NCBI RefSeq assembly: GCF_003020115.1 | Contig: NZ_PYFX01000009.1 | Coordinates: 124,001-188,000, forward strand | Length of the DNA: 64,000 nt | Reading direction: 5' to 3' | Source: Bradyrhizobium sp. MOS002 | GTDB taxonomy: Bacteria > Pseudomonadota > Alphaproteobacteria > Rhizobiales > Xanthobacteraceae | Part shown: positions 24,333 to 33,410 of the stretch, one piece after another | Numbering within the stretch: position 1 is the stretch's first letter | Layout of the letters: the number at the start of each line of letters is the position of its first letter | Program-made: the position numbers and the translations under genes | The notes under the pieces: generated by a model | Database searches by the model: none | Seen by the model: only the letters and a program-made list of their open reading frames with translations | Told to the model about the DNA's origin: nothing

Positions 24333-24896
24333 ATGGCCACGGATAATTTCGACCTCAACGAAGTGAAGCGCCGCATGCAGGGCGCGATCCAGTCGCTCAA
24401 GCACGAACTTGGCGGTCTGCGCACCGGTCGCGCCTCCGCCTCGATGCTCGATCCGGTGCAGGTCGACGCCTATGGCGGCCATATGCCGCTGAACCAGCTC
24501 GCCACCGTCAGCGTGCCGGAACCGCGCCTGATCTCGGTGCAGGTCTGGGACAAGTCGATGGTCAAGGCGGTGGAGAAGGCGATCGTCGATTCCAATCTCG
24601 GCCTGTCGCCGGCGACCGAAGGCCAGGTGCTGCGCCTGCGCATTCCCGAGCTCAACGAGGAGCGTCGCAAGGAGCTCGTCAAGGTCGCGCACAAATATGC
24701 GGAAGCCGCCAAGGTCGCCACTCGCCATGTCCGCCGCGACGGTCTCGACGTTCTCAAGAAGCTCGAGAAGAATCACGAGATGTCCGAGGACGATCAGAAG
24801 CGCCACGCCGACGAGGTGCAGAAGGCGACCGACGGCACGATCTCCGAGATCGACCAGTTGCTGGCCGCCAAGGAAAAAGAAATCCTCACCGTTTAA
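24333..24896 (+). CDS. frr: Ribosome recycling factor
   Basis: A 187-residue factor that, with EF-G, splits post-termination ribosomes. It has the typical long three-helix bundle and a small beta domain: LRTGRASASMLDPV near residue 30, the VSVPEPRLISVQ strand, then RRDGLDVLKKLEKN. AGGAGAG at 24321-24327 supports ATG 24333 (a GTG lies 3 nt upstream). The stop codon overlaps the first bases of an intergenic palindromic repeat. Confidence 0.96.
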   Translation: MATDNFDLNEVKRRMQGAIQSLKHELGGLRTGRASASMLDPVQVDAYGGHMPLNQLATVSVPEPRLISVQVWDKSMVKAVEKAIVDSNLGLSPATEGQVLRLRIPELNEERRKELVKVAHKYAEAAKVATRHVRRDGLDVLKKLEKNHEMSEDDQKRHADEVQKATDGTISEIDQLLAAKEKEILTV

Positions 24897-24996
24897 AGCG
24901 CGATGGATCGCGCTTTAGGTTATTGTTCGCGCATGATCTTTTCGGAAAACCGCTTCGCACTTTGCGCTAACGCGGCCCTTCGGGTCCGGATCATGC
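24895..24996. repeat. Palindromic intergenic repeat (Rhizobiales-type)
   Basis: Two nested hairpins fill the frr-uppS gap. AAAGCGCGAT / ATCGCGCTTT (24895-24916) starts in the frr stop codon. GCATGATC (24931-24938) pairs with GATCATGC (24989-24996) around a TTCGGAAAACCGCTT core. This is the familiar GCATGATC...TTCGGAAAACCG element found in many copies in Bradyrhizobium genomes. It may act as transcript stabiliser or attenuator. Confidence 0.75.
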
Positions 24997-25010
24997 TTTA
25001 AGGCAGCCTC

Positions 25011-25769
25011 ATGTCCAACGCCGCCGCGCCCGCAACGGAAGGACCAGATCGGTCCGATGCGCCTGCGCATGTCGCCATCATCATGGATGGCAACGGACGT
25101 TGGGCGGCCGCGCGCGGCTTGCCACGGGCGGAAGGCCATCGCCGCGGCGTGGAGGCCCTGCGCCGCGTGGTTCGCGCGTCGCACGAGCTTGGCATCCGCT
25201 ATCTCACCATCTTCTCCTTCAGTTCGGAAAACTGGTCGCGCCCGGCGAGCGAGATCGGCGATCTGTTCGGCCTGTTGCGCCGCTTCATCCGCAACGATCT
25301 GGCGAGCCTGCATCGCGATGGCGTCAAGGTGCGCATCATCGGCGAGCGGGACGGGCTGGAAGGCGACATCTGCGCACTTCTCAACGAGGCGGAGGAACTG
25401 ACGCGCGATAACACGCGGCTCACGCTCGTCGTCGCCTTCAATTACGGTTCGCGCCAGGAGATCGCGAAGGCGGCGCAGAAGCTCGCGCGCGAAGTCGCAG
25501 AGGGCCGGCGCAATCCTGACACGATCGATGCCGAGACACTGGGCGCGCATCTCGACGCGCCCGACATTCCCGATCCCGATCTCATCATCCGCACCAGTGG
25601 CGAGCAGCGCCTGTCCAACTTCCTGATGTGGCAGGCCGCCTATAGCGAGCTTGTCTTCGTGCCGATTCACTGGCCCGATTTCGACAAGGCGGCGCTGGAA
25701 GGCGCAATCGCCGAATTCGCCAGGCGCGAGCGCCGTTTCGGCGGCCTGGTCGCGAAAACCGCCTCGTGA
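25011..25769 (+). CDS. uppS: Undecaprenyl diphosphate synthase (cis-prenyltransferase)
   Basis: A 252-residue enzyme that extends farnesyl diphosphate with isopentenyl units to the C55 lipid carrier for peptidoglycan and O-antigen. Catalytic Asp26 lies in IIMDGNGRWA. FSFSSENWSRP and the C-terminal DLIIRTSGEQRLSNFLMWQ substrate motif are complete. It overlaps cdsA by 4 nt (GTGA). Confidence 0.96.
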   Translation: MSNAAAPATEGPDRSDAPAHVAIIMDGNGRWAAARGLPRAEGHRRGVEALRRVVRASHELGIRYLTIFSFSSENWSRPASEIGDLFGLLRRFIRNDLASLHRDGVKVRIIGERDGLEGDICALLNEAEELTRDNTRLTLVVAFNYGSRQEIAKAAQKLAREVAEGRRNPDTIDAETLGAHLDAPDIPDPDLIIRTSGEQRLSNFLMWQAAYSELVFVPIHWPDFDKAALEGAIAEFARRERRFGGLVAKTAS

Positions 25770-26608
25770 GCGAACCCGACTCCGCACCGGCCGGCTCTCA
25801 GCCTGCCCCGAGCAATCTCGTGATGCGAATCCTCGCAGCGCTGGTGCTGGCGCCGCTCGCCATTGCGCTCGCTTATGCCGGCGGCTGGCTATGGGCACTG
25901 CTGGTCACCCTGGTGTCGATCGGGCTGTTCGCGGAATGGCTGATGGTGGTGGGCGCAGGCTCGACCGCGCTGACCGGGGCGGGGACGATCGTCATCGCCA
26001 CGATGGGCTTGTGCGTTGCCTTCGGCGCGCTCAAAACCGCAATCATCACCGGCCTCATTGGCGGTGCGGTCGTGACGGTGATCGCGCGGGGCAAGTTCAT
26101 CTGGGCTGCCTCCGGATTCGCCTATGCGTCGGCGGCGCTACTCGCCTCGATCCTGCTGCGGAAGGATCTCGTGAACGGCTTCGCCGCGCTGATGTTCGTG
26201 CTGCTCGTGGTGTGGGCGACCGATATCGGCGGCTATTTCGCCGGCCGCGGCATCGGCGGACCGAAGCTGTGGCCGCGGGTGAGCCCGAAGAAGACCTGGT
26301 CAGGGGCGCTCGGCGGCTTTGCCGCGAGCCTTTTGGTCGCGGCCGGCTTTGCCGCTTGCGGGCTTGGAAAGATAGTTCCATTGCTGCTCGTCGCCGCGGT
26401 CCTTTCGGTCGTGTCGGCCTGCGGCGATCTGTTCGAATCCGCGGTCAAGCGGCGCTTCGATGTCAAGGATTCCAGTCACTTAATTCCCGGCCACGGCGGG
26501 CTATTGGACCGTCTGGACGGTTTTGTCGCTGCCATCCTGGTGGCATGGATTATCGGCTTCCTCCGCCATGGTGTGCATAGCGCCGGAAGCGGTCTTATGG
26601 TTTGGTGA
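25766..26608 (+). CDS. cdsA: Phosphatidate cytidylyltransferase
   Basis: A 280-residue multi-pass membrane enzyme making CDP-diacylglycerol from phosphatidic acid and CTP. About eight hydrophobic helices are visible, and the C-terminal CDP-alcohol signature SACGDLFESAVKRRFDVKDS is followed by LIPGHGGLLDRLDG. The start is GTG 25766, overlapping the uppS stop, so the two are translationally coupled. dxr begins 4 nt after its stop. Confidence 0.95.
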   Translation: MSEPDSAPAGSQPAPSNLVMRILAALVLAPLAIALAYAGGWLWALLVTLVSIGLFAEWLMVVGAGSTALTGAGTIVIATMGLCVAFGALKTAIITGLIGGAVVTVIARGKFIWAASGFAYASAALLASILLRKDLVNGFAALMFVLLVVWATDIGGYFAGRGIGGPKLWPRVSPKKTWSGALGGFAASLLVAAGFAACGLGKIVPLLLVAAVLSVVSACGDLFESAVKRRFDVKDSSHLIPGHGGLLDRLDGFVAAILVAWIIGFLRHGVHSAGSGLMVW

Positions 26609-26612
26609 ACAT

Positions 26613-27836
26613 ATGAGCGCGGTTCCATTGCGTAACAACAAGGCTGCGGCGTCGACCGTCCGCAGCGTCACGGTTCTCGGCGCCACCGGTTCGATCGGCG
26701 ACAGCACGATGGACCTGCTGCGCGCCTCTCCCGAGCGCTACCGTGTCGAGGCGCTGACGGCGAACGGCAATGTCGAGGCGCTGGCAAAACTCGCGAAAGA
26801 GTTTTCCGCGCGCTATGTCGCGATCGCCGACACCACCAAGTTTGCCGAGCTCAAGGCCGCGCTCGCGGGCACCGGCACCGAATGCGGCGCCGGCGAAAGC
26901 GCGGTGATCGAGGCCGGCGCGCGTCCGGCCGATTGGGTGATGGCCGCCGTGAGTGGCGCGGCCGGGCTGAAGCCGGCACTGGCGGCGGTCGATCGCGGCG
27001 CGCATGTCGCGCTCGCCAACAAGGAATGTCTCGTCTGCGCCGGTGATTTTTTCATGCAGCGCGCGGCGAAAGCGGGCGCCTGCATCCTGCCGGCGGATTC
27101 CGAGCACAATGCGCTGTTCCAGGCGCTAGGCTCGGGCAATCGTGACGAGCTCGTCCGGGTCATCATCACGGCCTCCGGCGGCCCGTTCCGGACCTGGAAG
27201 CCTGCCGACATCGAGCAAGCGACACTCGCGCAAGCCCTGAAGCATCCGAACTGGAGCATGGGCCAGAAGATCACGATCGATTCCGCCTCGATGATGAACA
27301 AGGGGCTCGAGGTGATCGAGGCCTCCTATCTGTTCGCGCTCTCGCCCGACGAGATCGACGTCCTCGTTCATCCGCAGTCGATCATTCACGGCATGGTCGA
27401 GTTCACCGATCGCTCGGTCGTGGCCCAGCTCGGCGCACCCGACATGCGCACGCCGATCGCGCATTGCCTCGGCTGGCCCGACCGCATCAAGGGTCCGGCC
27501 GCCAGGCTCGATCTGGCCAAGATCGGCCAGTTGACCTTCGAGGCTCCGGATTTCGAGCGCTTCCCGGGGCTGCGCCTGGCCTTCGATTCGCTCCGCACCG
27601 GGAAGGGGGCGACCACCGTCTACAACGCCGCCAACGAGGTCGCGGTCGCCGCCTTCATCGCCGGCAAGATCCGGTTCGGGGCGATTGCCCGGCTGGTGGA
27701 GGCGACGCTGGACGACTGGCTCCGCAGCGGGAACCAGGCCCCGCTGACGTCAGCCGACGATGCAATCGCTGTTGACCATGTTGCGCGAAATAGGGCTGCC
27801 GCCCTATTGCCTCAAATTGCCTTAAAGGCATCCTAG
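26613..27836 (+). CDS. dxr: 1-deoxy-D-xylulose 5-phosphate reductoisomerase
   Basis: A 407-residue NADPH enzyme, the second step of the MEP isoprenoid pathway, supplying precursors for the adjacent uppS. The Rossmann motif VTVLGATGSIGDST, ALANKECLVCAG, the metal-binding LPADSEHNALFQ and the flexible loop region NWSMGQKITIDSASMMNKGLEV are visible. ATG 26613 follows the cdsA stop by 4 nt. Confidence 0.96.
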   Translation: MSAVPLRNNKAAASTVRSVTVLGATGSIGDSTMDLLRASPERYRVEALTANGNVEALAKLAKEFSARYVAIADTTKFAELKAALAGTGTECGAGESAVIEAGARPADWVMAAVSGAAGLKPALAAVDRGAHVALANKECLVCAGDFFMQRAAKAGACILPADSEHNALFQALGSGNRDELVRVIITASGGPFRTWKPADIEQATLAQALKHPNWSMGQKITIDSASMMNKGLEVIEASYLFALSPDEIDVLVHPQSIIHGMVEFTDRSVVAQLGAPDMRTPIAHCLGWPDRIKGPAARLDLAKIGQLTFEAPDFERFPGLRLAFDSLRTGKGATTVYNAANEVAVAAFIAGKIRFGAIARLVEATLDDWLRSGNQAPLTSADDAIAVDHVARNRAAALLPQIALKAS

Positions 27837-27880
27837 ACGGTTCGGGGCCAGGGCCTTGCGGCGCTGGATGAGGGAATTCG

Positions 27881-29032
27881 ATGATCGACTTTTTCGTCCA
27901 TAGTTTCAATACGTTGAGCCATGGGCTCCTCGGCTACGCGGTTCCCTTCCTGTTCGTCCTGACCATCGTCGTGTTCTTTCATGAGCTCGGCCATTTCCTG
28001 GTCGCGCGCTGGGCGGGCGTTCGCGTGTTAACTTTCTCGCTCGGTTTCGGACCGGAACTGGTCGGCTTCAACGACCGCCATGGCACCCGCTGGAAGATTT
28101 CGGCGATCCCGCTCGGCGGCTACGTCAAGTTCTTCGGCGACGAGAGCGAGGCTTCGACGCCGTCGTCCGAGAAGCTTGCGGCCATGACGGCCGAGGAGCG
28201 CGCCGGGAGCTTCCATCACAAGAAAGTCGGTCCGCGCGCCGCCATCGTTGCCGCCGGACCGATCGCCAATTTCATTTTGGGCGCGCTGATCTTCGCCGGC
28301 ATGGCGCTGTATTACGGCAAGCCGAGCACGATCGCGCGCGTCGACGGTGTCGTCGCCGACGGCGCTGCGGCGGCAGCCGGCTTCAAGATTGGCGACGTCG
28401 TCGTCCAGATCGACGGCAAGCCGATCGAGAGCTTTGCCGACATGCAGCGCATGGTTGCGATGAATGCCGGTTCGCCGCTTGCATTCCAAGTCAAGAGAGA
28501 CGGCACCATCGTGTCGCTGACCGCGACGCCGGCGCTGCTCGAGCGCAAGGATCCCTTCGGCAACAGCCACCGTCTCGGCGTGCTCGGCATCGAGCACAAG
28601 TCTCAGGCCGGTGAGGTCTCGACATCGCCGGTCGGCGTCGGCGAAGCGCTCAAGATCGGGGTTGAACAGGTCTGGTTCATCATCACCAGCACCTTCAAGT
28701 TCCTGGGCTCGTTGTTCGTCGGGAACGGCAATCCGAACGAGGTCAGCGGCGTGCTTGGCATTGCCAAGATGTCGGGGCAGGCGGCCAGCGCCGGGTTCCA
28801 GTTCGTGATCAACCTCTGCGCGGTGCTGTCGGTGTCGATCGGCCTGCTGAATCTGTTCCCGATCCCGCTGCTCGATGGCGGTCACCTTATGTTCTATGCG
28901 GCGGAGGTCGCCCGTGGTCGGCCTCTGTCCGAGCGGACTCAGGAGATGGGGTTCCGAATCGGGCTTGGCTTGGTGCTGATGTTGATGGTGTTTGCGACCT
29001 ATAACGACATCCTCCGGATGGCCTCATCCTGA
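27881..29032 (+). CDS. rseP: RseP/RasP site-2 intramembrane zinc metalloprotease
   Basis: A 383-residue inner-membrane protease that cleaves transmembrane anti-sigma factors or signal-peptide remnants. The zinc site is His34-Glu35-x-x-His38 (FFHELGHFL) in the first helix, with the third-ligand motif LNLFPIPLLDGG near residue 325. One periplasmic PDZ domain (about 125-205; VVADGAAAAAGFKIGDVV) is present, while E. coli has two. It is followed by bamA, coupling envelope-stress proteolysis with outer-membrane assembly. Confidence 0.95.
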   Translation: MIDFFVHSFNTLSHGLLGYAVPFLFVLTIVVFFHELGHFLVARWAGVRVLTFSLGFGPELVGFNDRHGTRWKISAIPLGGYVKFFGDESEASTPSSEKLAAMTAEERAGSFHHKKVGPRAAIVAAGPIANFILGALIFAGMALYYGKPSTIARVDGVVADGAAAAAGFKIGDVVVQIDGKPIESFADMQRMVAMNAGSPLAFQVKRDGTIVSLTATPALLERKDPFGNSHRLGVLGIEHKSQAGEVSTSPVGVGEALKIGVEQVWFIITSTFKFLGSLFVGNGNPNEVSGVLGIAKMSGQAASAGFQFVINLCAVLSVSIGLLNLFPIPLLDGGHLMFYAAEVARGRPLSERTQEMGFRIGLGLVLMLMVFATYNDILRMASS

Positions 29033-29045
29033 TAGGGGCTTTTTT
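29021..29045 (+). terminator. Weak terminator-like element after rseP
   Basis: GCCTC / GGGGC can pair across the rseP stop codon, followed by six T (29040-29045). The stem is short (5 bp with one G-T), so it would only partly end transcription before bamA. Confidence 0.35.
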
Positions 29046-29218
29046 GTGGCGTTGCCGGGCGTTGCTCTTGGGCAACGTCTTGGAATGAAAATGAAATTAC
29101 GGCGCGCTCGGCCGTTTGCTGCGTCGATGAAATTGTCTACAAGCGGCTTGAACTTGGGGAATCTCCAGACCGGCGTTGGGGTTGGGTCTGGTACGGAATG
29201 ATAAGGGCGCGTTGCGCA

Positions 29219-31753
29219 ATGAAGTTTGGACTGCGACTCCGGGGGGGCTTGCTCGCAACCCTGATCATGTTCGGCGCGCCGGTGCTTGCCCCGGTTGGGG
29301 CTGCCTTTGTGTCTTCGTCTGCGCTTGCTCAGACAGTGCAGTCGATTTCCGTCGAAGGAAATCGCCGGGTCGAGGTGGAGACGATCCGCTCCTACTTCAA
29401 GCCGGGTCCCGGCGGTCGCCTGGATCAGGGTGCCATCGACGACGGCCTCAAGGCGTTGATCGAGACCGGCCTGTTCCAGGACGTCAGGATCAACCGCGGT
29501 GCCGGTGGCCAGATCGTCGTCTCCGTGGTGGAAAACCCGGTGATCGGCCGCATTGCCTTCGAGGGCAACAAGAAGATCAAGGACGAGCAGCTCACCGGTG
29601 AAGTCCAGTCCAAGGCGCGCGGCACCTTCTCCCGCGCCATGGTGCAGTCCGACACGCTGCGCATCGCCGAAATCTATCGCCGTTCCGGCCGCTACGACGT
29701 CCGCGTCACGCCCGAAGTCATCGAGCAGCCGAACAACCGCGTCGATCTCATCTTCACGGTCGAGGAAGGCTCCAAGACCGGCGTCAAGTCGATCGAGTTC
29801 GTCGGCAACAACGCGTACTCGTCGTACCGCCTGCGCGACGTCATCAAGACGCACGAATCGAACCTGCTGAGCTTCCTCGCCAGCAGCGACATTTACGATC
29901 CCGATCGGGTCGAGGCCGACCGCGACCTGATCCGCCGCTTCTATCTCAAGAACGGTTTCGCCGACGTCCAGGTCGTGGCCGCGCTCACCGAATACGATCC
30001 GGAGAAGAAGGGCTTCAACGTCACCTTCAAGATCGAGGAAGGCTCGCAATACCGGGTCGGCTCGATCGACTTCCGCTCCAGCATTCCGAACTTCGATCCC
30101 ACCTCGATGCGCAACTATTCGCGCGTCAATGTCGGTTCGCTCTACAACGTCGAATCGGTCGAGAAATCGGTTGAGGAGATGCAGATCGAAGCCTCGCGGC
30201 GCGGTTATGCCTTCGCCGTGGTCCGTCCCGGCGGCGACCGCAACTTCGAGGCGCACACCGTGTCGGTCGTGTTCAACATCGACGAGGGCCCGCGCACCTA
30301 TATCGAGCGCATCAACCTGCGCGGCAACACCCGCACCCGCGACTACGTGATCCGTCGCGAGTTCGACGTCTCCGAGGGCGATGCCTACAACCGCGCGCTG
30401 GTCGACCGTGCCGAGCGTCGCTTGAAGAACCTCGACTATTTCAAGACCGTGAAGATCACGACGGAGCCCGGCTCGTCGAGCGACCGCGTGATCCTGCTCG
30501 TGGACATGGAAGAGAAATCGACCGGCGACTTCTCGGTCTCGGGTGGTTATTCCACCACCGACGGCGCGCTGGCCGAAGTCTCGGTCTCCGAACGCAATTT
30601 GCTCGGCCGCGGCCTGTTCGCCAAGGCGGCGGTGACCTACGGCCAGTATGCCCGCGGCTATTCGCTGTCGTTCGTCGAACCCTATCTGCTCGACTACCGG
30701 GTCGCGCTGGGTCTCGACCTCTATCAGCGTGAGCAGAGGTCCAACAGCTACATCTCCTACGGCACCAAGACGCTCGGCTTCTCGCCGCGCCTCGGTTTCT
30801 CCCTGCGTGAAGATCTGTCGCTGCAGGTGCGCTACTCGATCTATCAGCAGCAAATCACGCTGCCGTCTTACCTGGCGAACTGTAATAACAATTTGGGCAC
30901 GGCGGCTTTTAACCCGAGCCCGGCCTTCGCCAATGCGAATGGGATCGACCTGAGCTCGACCAACGGCCTCGGCTGCTACAGCGATGGCGAAGCCTCGCTG
31001 CCGGTGCGCAAGGAGCTTGCCAACGGCAAGACCCTGACCTCGGCGCTCGGCTACACGTTGACCTACAACACGCTCGACAACAACAAGAACCCCACCGACG
31101 GTCTGCTGGTCGATTTCCGGCAGGACTTCGCCGGCGTCGGCGGCGACGTCTCCTACCTGAAGACTGTGGTTGACGCGAAGTACTACACTCCGCTGGTGTC
31201 CGATATCGTCGGCCTCGCTCGCGTCCAGGGCGGCATGCTGAACAAGATCGGCAGCCAGGATCTGCGCATGCTCGATCACTTCCAGATGGGCCCGAACCTC
31301 GTCCGCGGCTTTGCCCCGAACGGCATCGGCCCGCGCGATTTGAACCCCTTCGGCACGCAGGACGCGCTTGGCGGCACCAAATATTGGGGCGCTTCGCTCG
31401 AATTGCAGATGCCGTTCTGGTTCCTGCCGAAGGAAGTGGGTCTGAAGGGCGCCGTCTATGCCGACGCCGGCGGACTGTTCGACTATCAAGGCCCGACGAC
31501 GTGGTCGGTGACCAACGAAATGACCACGACCAAGAATTCGAGCTGCACGCCGTCGACCATCAATCCAGCCTCGGCTGGAACCTGCACCGGCCTGGTGTAT
31601 GACAACGGCAATGCCGTTCGGTCGTCGGTCGGCGTCGGCTTGATCTGGGCCTCGCCGTTCGGTCCGCTGCGCTTCGACTACGCCGTGCCGCTGACCAAGG
31701 GCAAGAACGACCGTACGCAGGAGTTCCGGTTCGGCGGCGGCACCTCGTTCTAA
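29219..31753 (+). CDS. bamA: BamA outer-membrane protein assembly factor
   Basis: An 844-residue Omp85 protein that inserts beta-barrels into the outer membrane. The signal peptide ends near SSALAQ. Five POTRA domains follow (about 28-425; repeats such as VQSISVEGNRRVEVETIRSY and IERINLRGNTRTRDYVIRR), then a 16-strand barrel with the lid-loop motif LVRGFAPNGIGPRD and a C-terminal strand ending FRFGGGTSF. ATG 29219 is taken as start; an ATG at 29198 would add seven residues. Cysteines in two extracellular loop regions (NCNNNLG/GLGCYS and SCTPSTIN/GTCTG) could form disulfides. Confidence 0.95.
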   Translation: MKFGLRLRGGLLATLIMFGAPVLAPVGAAFVSSSALAQTVQSISVEGNRRVEVETIRSYFKPGPGGRLDQGAIDDGLKALIETGLFQDVRINRGAGGQIVVSVVENPVIGRIAFEGNKKIKDEQLTGEVQSKARGTFSRAMVQSDTLRIAEIYRRSGRYDVRVTPEVIEQPNNRVDLIFTVEEGSKTGVKSIEFVGNNAYSSYRLRDVIKTHESNLLSFLASSDIYDPDRVEADRDLIRRFYLKNGFADVQVVAALTEYDPEKKGFNVTFKIEEGSQYRVGSIDFRSSIPNFDPTSMRNYSRVNVGSLYNVESVEKSVEEMQIEASRRGYAFAVVRPGGDRNFEAHTVSVVFNIDEGPRTYIERINLRGNTRTRDYVIRREFDVSEGDAYNRALVDRAERRLKNLDYFKTVKITTEPGSSSDRVILLVDMEEKSTGDFSVSGGYSTTDGALAEVSVSERNLLGRGLFAKAAVTYGQYARGYSLSFVEPYLLDYRVALGLDLYQREQRSNSYISYGTKTLGFSPRLGFSLREDLSLQVRYSIYQQQITLPSYLANCNNNLGTAAFNPSPAFANANGIDLSSTNGLGCYSDGEASLPVRKELANGKTLTSALGYTLTYNTLDNNKNPTDGLLVDFRQDFAGVGGDVSYLKTVVDAKYYTPLVSDIVGLARVQGGMLNKIGSQDLRMLDHFQMGPNLVRGFAPNGIGPRDLNPFGTQDALGGTKYWGASLELQMPFWFLPKEVGLKGAVYADAGGLFDYQGPTTWSVTNEMTTTKNSSCTPSTINPASAGTCTGLVYDNGNAVRSSVGVGLIWASPFGPLRFDYAVPLTKGKNDRTQEFRFGGGTSF

Positions 31754-31765
31754 TTCGATCAGCAC

Positions 31766-31811
31766 GGCACGATCCGGACCACAGGAGCCGGTTTCCGAAA
31801 GGGATCGTGCC
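31766..31811. repeat. Palindromic intergenic repeat, second copy (degenerate)
   Basis: GGCACGATCC (31766-31775) pairs with GGATCGTGCC (31802-31811) around a CCGGTTTCCGAAA core. The core resembles the repeat after frr in inverse orientation. It lies 12 nt after the bamA stop and may give differential stability within the operon. Confidence 0.6.
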
Positions 31812-31878
31812 AATCCAGGAGATCAGGCATGATGCGGCTTGGCCGCTTCATGCCGAAGCCGGACCGCGACGGGGTGGA

Positions 31879-32946
31879 ATGGCGCAGCCGACCTTCTTCA
31901 CACAGCCGCCCGCCTCAGCGCTGGCTGACATAGCCACGCTGACCAAGGCGGAGCTGGTCGATCCCGCCAGGGGCGGCCAAATCATCAGGGGTCTTGCTTC
32001 GCTCGACGAAGCCGGCCCGATGCACCTGACGTTCTTCGACAATCTCAAATATGCCGATGAGCTCAAGACGACCAAGGCCGGTGCTTGCCTGGTGAGCCCG
32101 CGCTTCGAGGCCCGGGTGCCCGCGCATGTGGCCGTGCTGCGGGCGCCACAGCCGTTCCGCGCCTTCGTCAGGATCGCGCGGGAGTGGCATGGCGACGCGC
32201 TCCGGCCGCAATCCTGGACCGGCAACGACGGCATCGCGCCGTCGGCCATCATCGACCCCACGGCGAGGCTTGAGGACGGCGTGATCGTCGATGCCCTGGC
32301 CGTGATCGGCCCCGACGTGGAGATCGGCAGCGGCACAGTGATCGGTGTGGGGGCCGTGATCGGGCCCGGCGTCAAGATCGGCCGGGACTGCAATGTCGGG
32401 GCACGCACCGCCATCCAGTGCGCGCTGATCGGCAACGATGTGCTGATCCATCCCGGCTGCTCGATCGGCCAGGACGGCTACGGCTTCATCTTCTTCGGCC
32501 CCGAGGGCCACCTGAAGGTGCCCCAGACCGGCCGCGTGCTGATTCAGAACAACGTGGAGGTCGGCGCCGGCACCACCATTGATCGCGGGTCCTTGCGTGA
32601 CACCGTGATCGGCGAGGGGACCAAAATCGACAATCAGGTCCAGATCGGCCACAATGTGACCATTGGCCGGCACTGCCTGCTGGCAGCCCAGATCGGCCTT
32701 GCGGGCAGCCTGACCCTCGGCGACAACGTGGCGCTGGGAGCGAAGGTGGGCATCAACAATCACGTCAAGATCGGGGATGGAGCTCAGGTGACTGCCATGA
32801 GTGGCGTCAAGGACGACGTCCCTCCCAACGGACGCTGGGGTGGTTTTTTTGCCAAGCCGACCAGGCAGTGGTTCAAGGAAATTTTGGCGGTGGAGCGCCT
32901 GGCGCGCGACAGCAAGGCCGATCCGAAGCAGGAGGAACGGGAGTGA
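31879..32946 (+). CDS. lpxD: UDP-3-O-acylglucosamine N-acyltransferase
   Basis: A 355-residue left-handed beta-helix acyltransferase, the third step of lipid A synthesis. The N-terminal uridine-binding domain includes SLDEAGPMHLTFFDNLKYAD. Hexapeptide repeats run from about 120 to 330, and QIGHNVTIGRHCLLAAQIG carries the catalytic histidine region. MAQPTFF at 31879 is the family-like start; an in-frame GTG at 31807 lies inside the upstream palindrome. It overlaps fabZ by 4 nt. Confidence 0.95.
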   Translation: MAQPTFFTQPPASALADIATLTKAELVDPARGGQIIRGLASLDEAGPMHLTFFDNLKYADELKTTKAGACLVSPRFEARVPAHVAVLRAPQPFRAFVRIAREWHGDALRPQSWTGNDGIAPSAIIDPTARLEDGVIVDALAVIGPDVEIGSGTVIGVGAVIGPGVKIGRDCNVGARTAIQCALIGNDVLIHPGCSIGQDGYGFIFFGPEGHLKVPQTGRVLIQNNVEVGAGTTIDRGSLRDTVIGEGTKIDNQVQIGHNVTIGRHCLLAAQIGLAGSLTLGDNVALGAKVGINNHVKIGDGAQVTAMSGVKDDVPPNGRWGGFFAKPTRQWFKEILAVERLARDSKADPKQEERE

Positions 32947-33404
32947 CGGACGAAGCACCGGTCAGGTTCGAGCTTGTGGACATCAACATGATCCTGCAAA
33001 CGCTCCCGCACCGTTTTCCGATGCTGCTGATCGATCGCGTGATCAACATCCGCACCGATTACAGCGGCATCGGCATCAAGAACGTCACCTTCAACGAACC
33101 GCCGTTCCAGGGCCATTTTCCCGATCGCCCGGTCTATCCCGGTGTCATGATGATCGAAGCGATGGCGCAGACTGCGGGTGTGATCGGCATCAAGTCGGTC
33201 GAGGGCACCGAGAAGCCGCGCGCGGTGTATTTCCTGACCATCGACAAGTGCAAGTTCCGCAAGCCGGTGCTGCCCGGCGATACCATCGAATATCACATGC
33301 GCTCGATCGGCCGCCGCAAGGCCATGTGGTGGTTTCACGGCGACGCCAAGGTAAACGGCCAGGTGGTTGCGGAGGCCGATGTCGGCGCCATGCTGACCGA
33401 CTGA
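32943..33404 (+). CDS. fabZ: 3-hydroxyacyl-ACP dehydratase
   Basis: A 153-residue hot-dog-fold dehydratase of fatty-acid synthesis. The active-site His in NEPPFQGHFPDRPVYPGV and the catalytic Glu in MMIEAMAQTAGV are intact, preceded by LPHRFPMLLIDRV. The start is GTG 32943 with GGAGGAACGGGA directly upstream, overlapping the lpxD stop codon (GTGA). It shares the 3-hydroxyacyl-ACP pool with LpxA and LpxD. Confidence 0.96.
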   Translation: MTDEAPVRFELVDINMILQTLPHRFPMLLIDRVINIRTDYSGIGIKNVTFNEPPFQGHFPDRPVYPGVMMIEAMAQTAGVIGIKSVEGTEKPRAVYFLTIDKCKFRKPVLPGDTIEYHMRSIGRRKAMWWFHGDAKVNGQVVAEADVGAMLTD

Positions 33405-33410
33405 GCGGGA

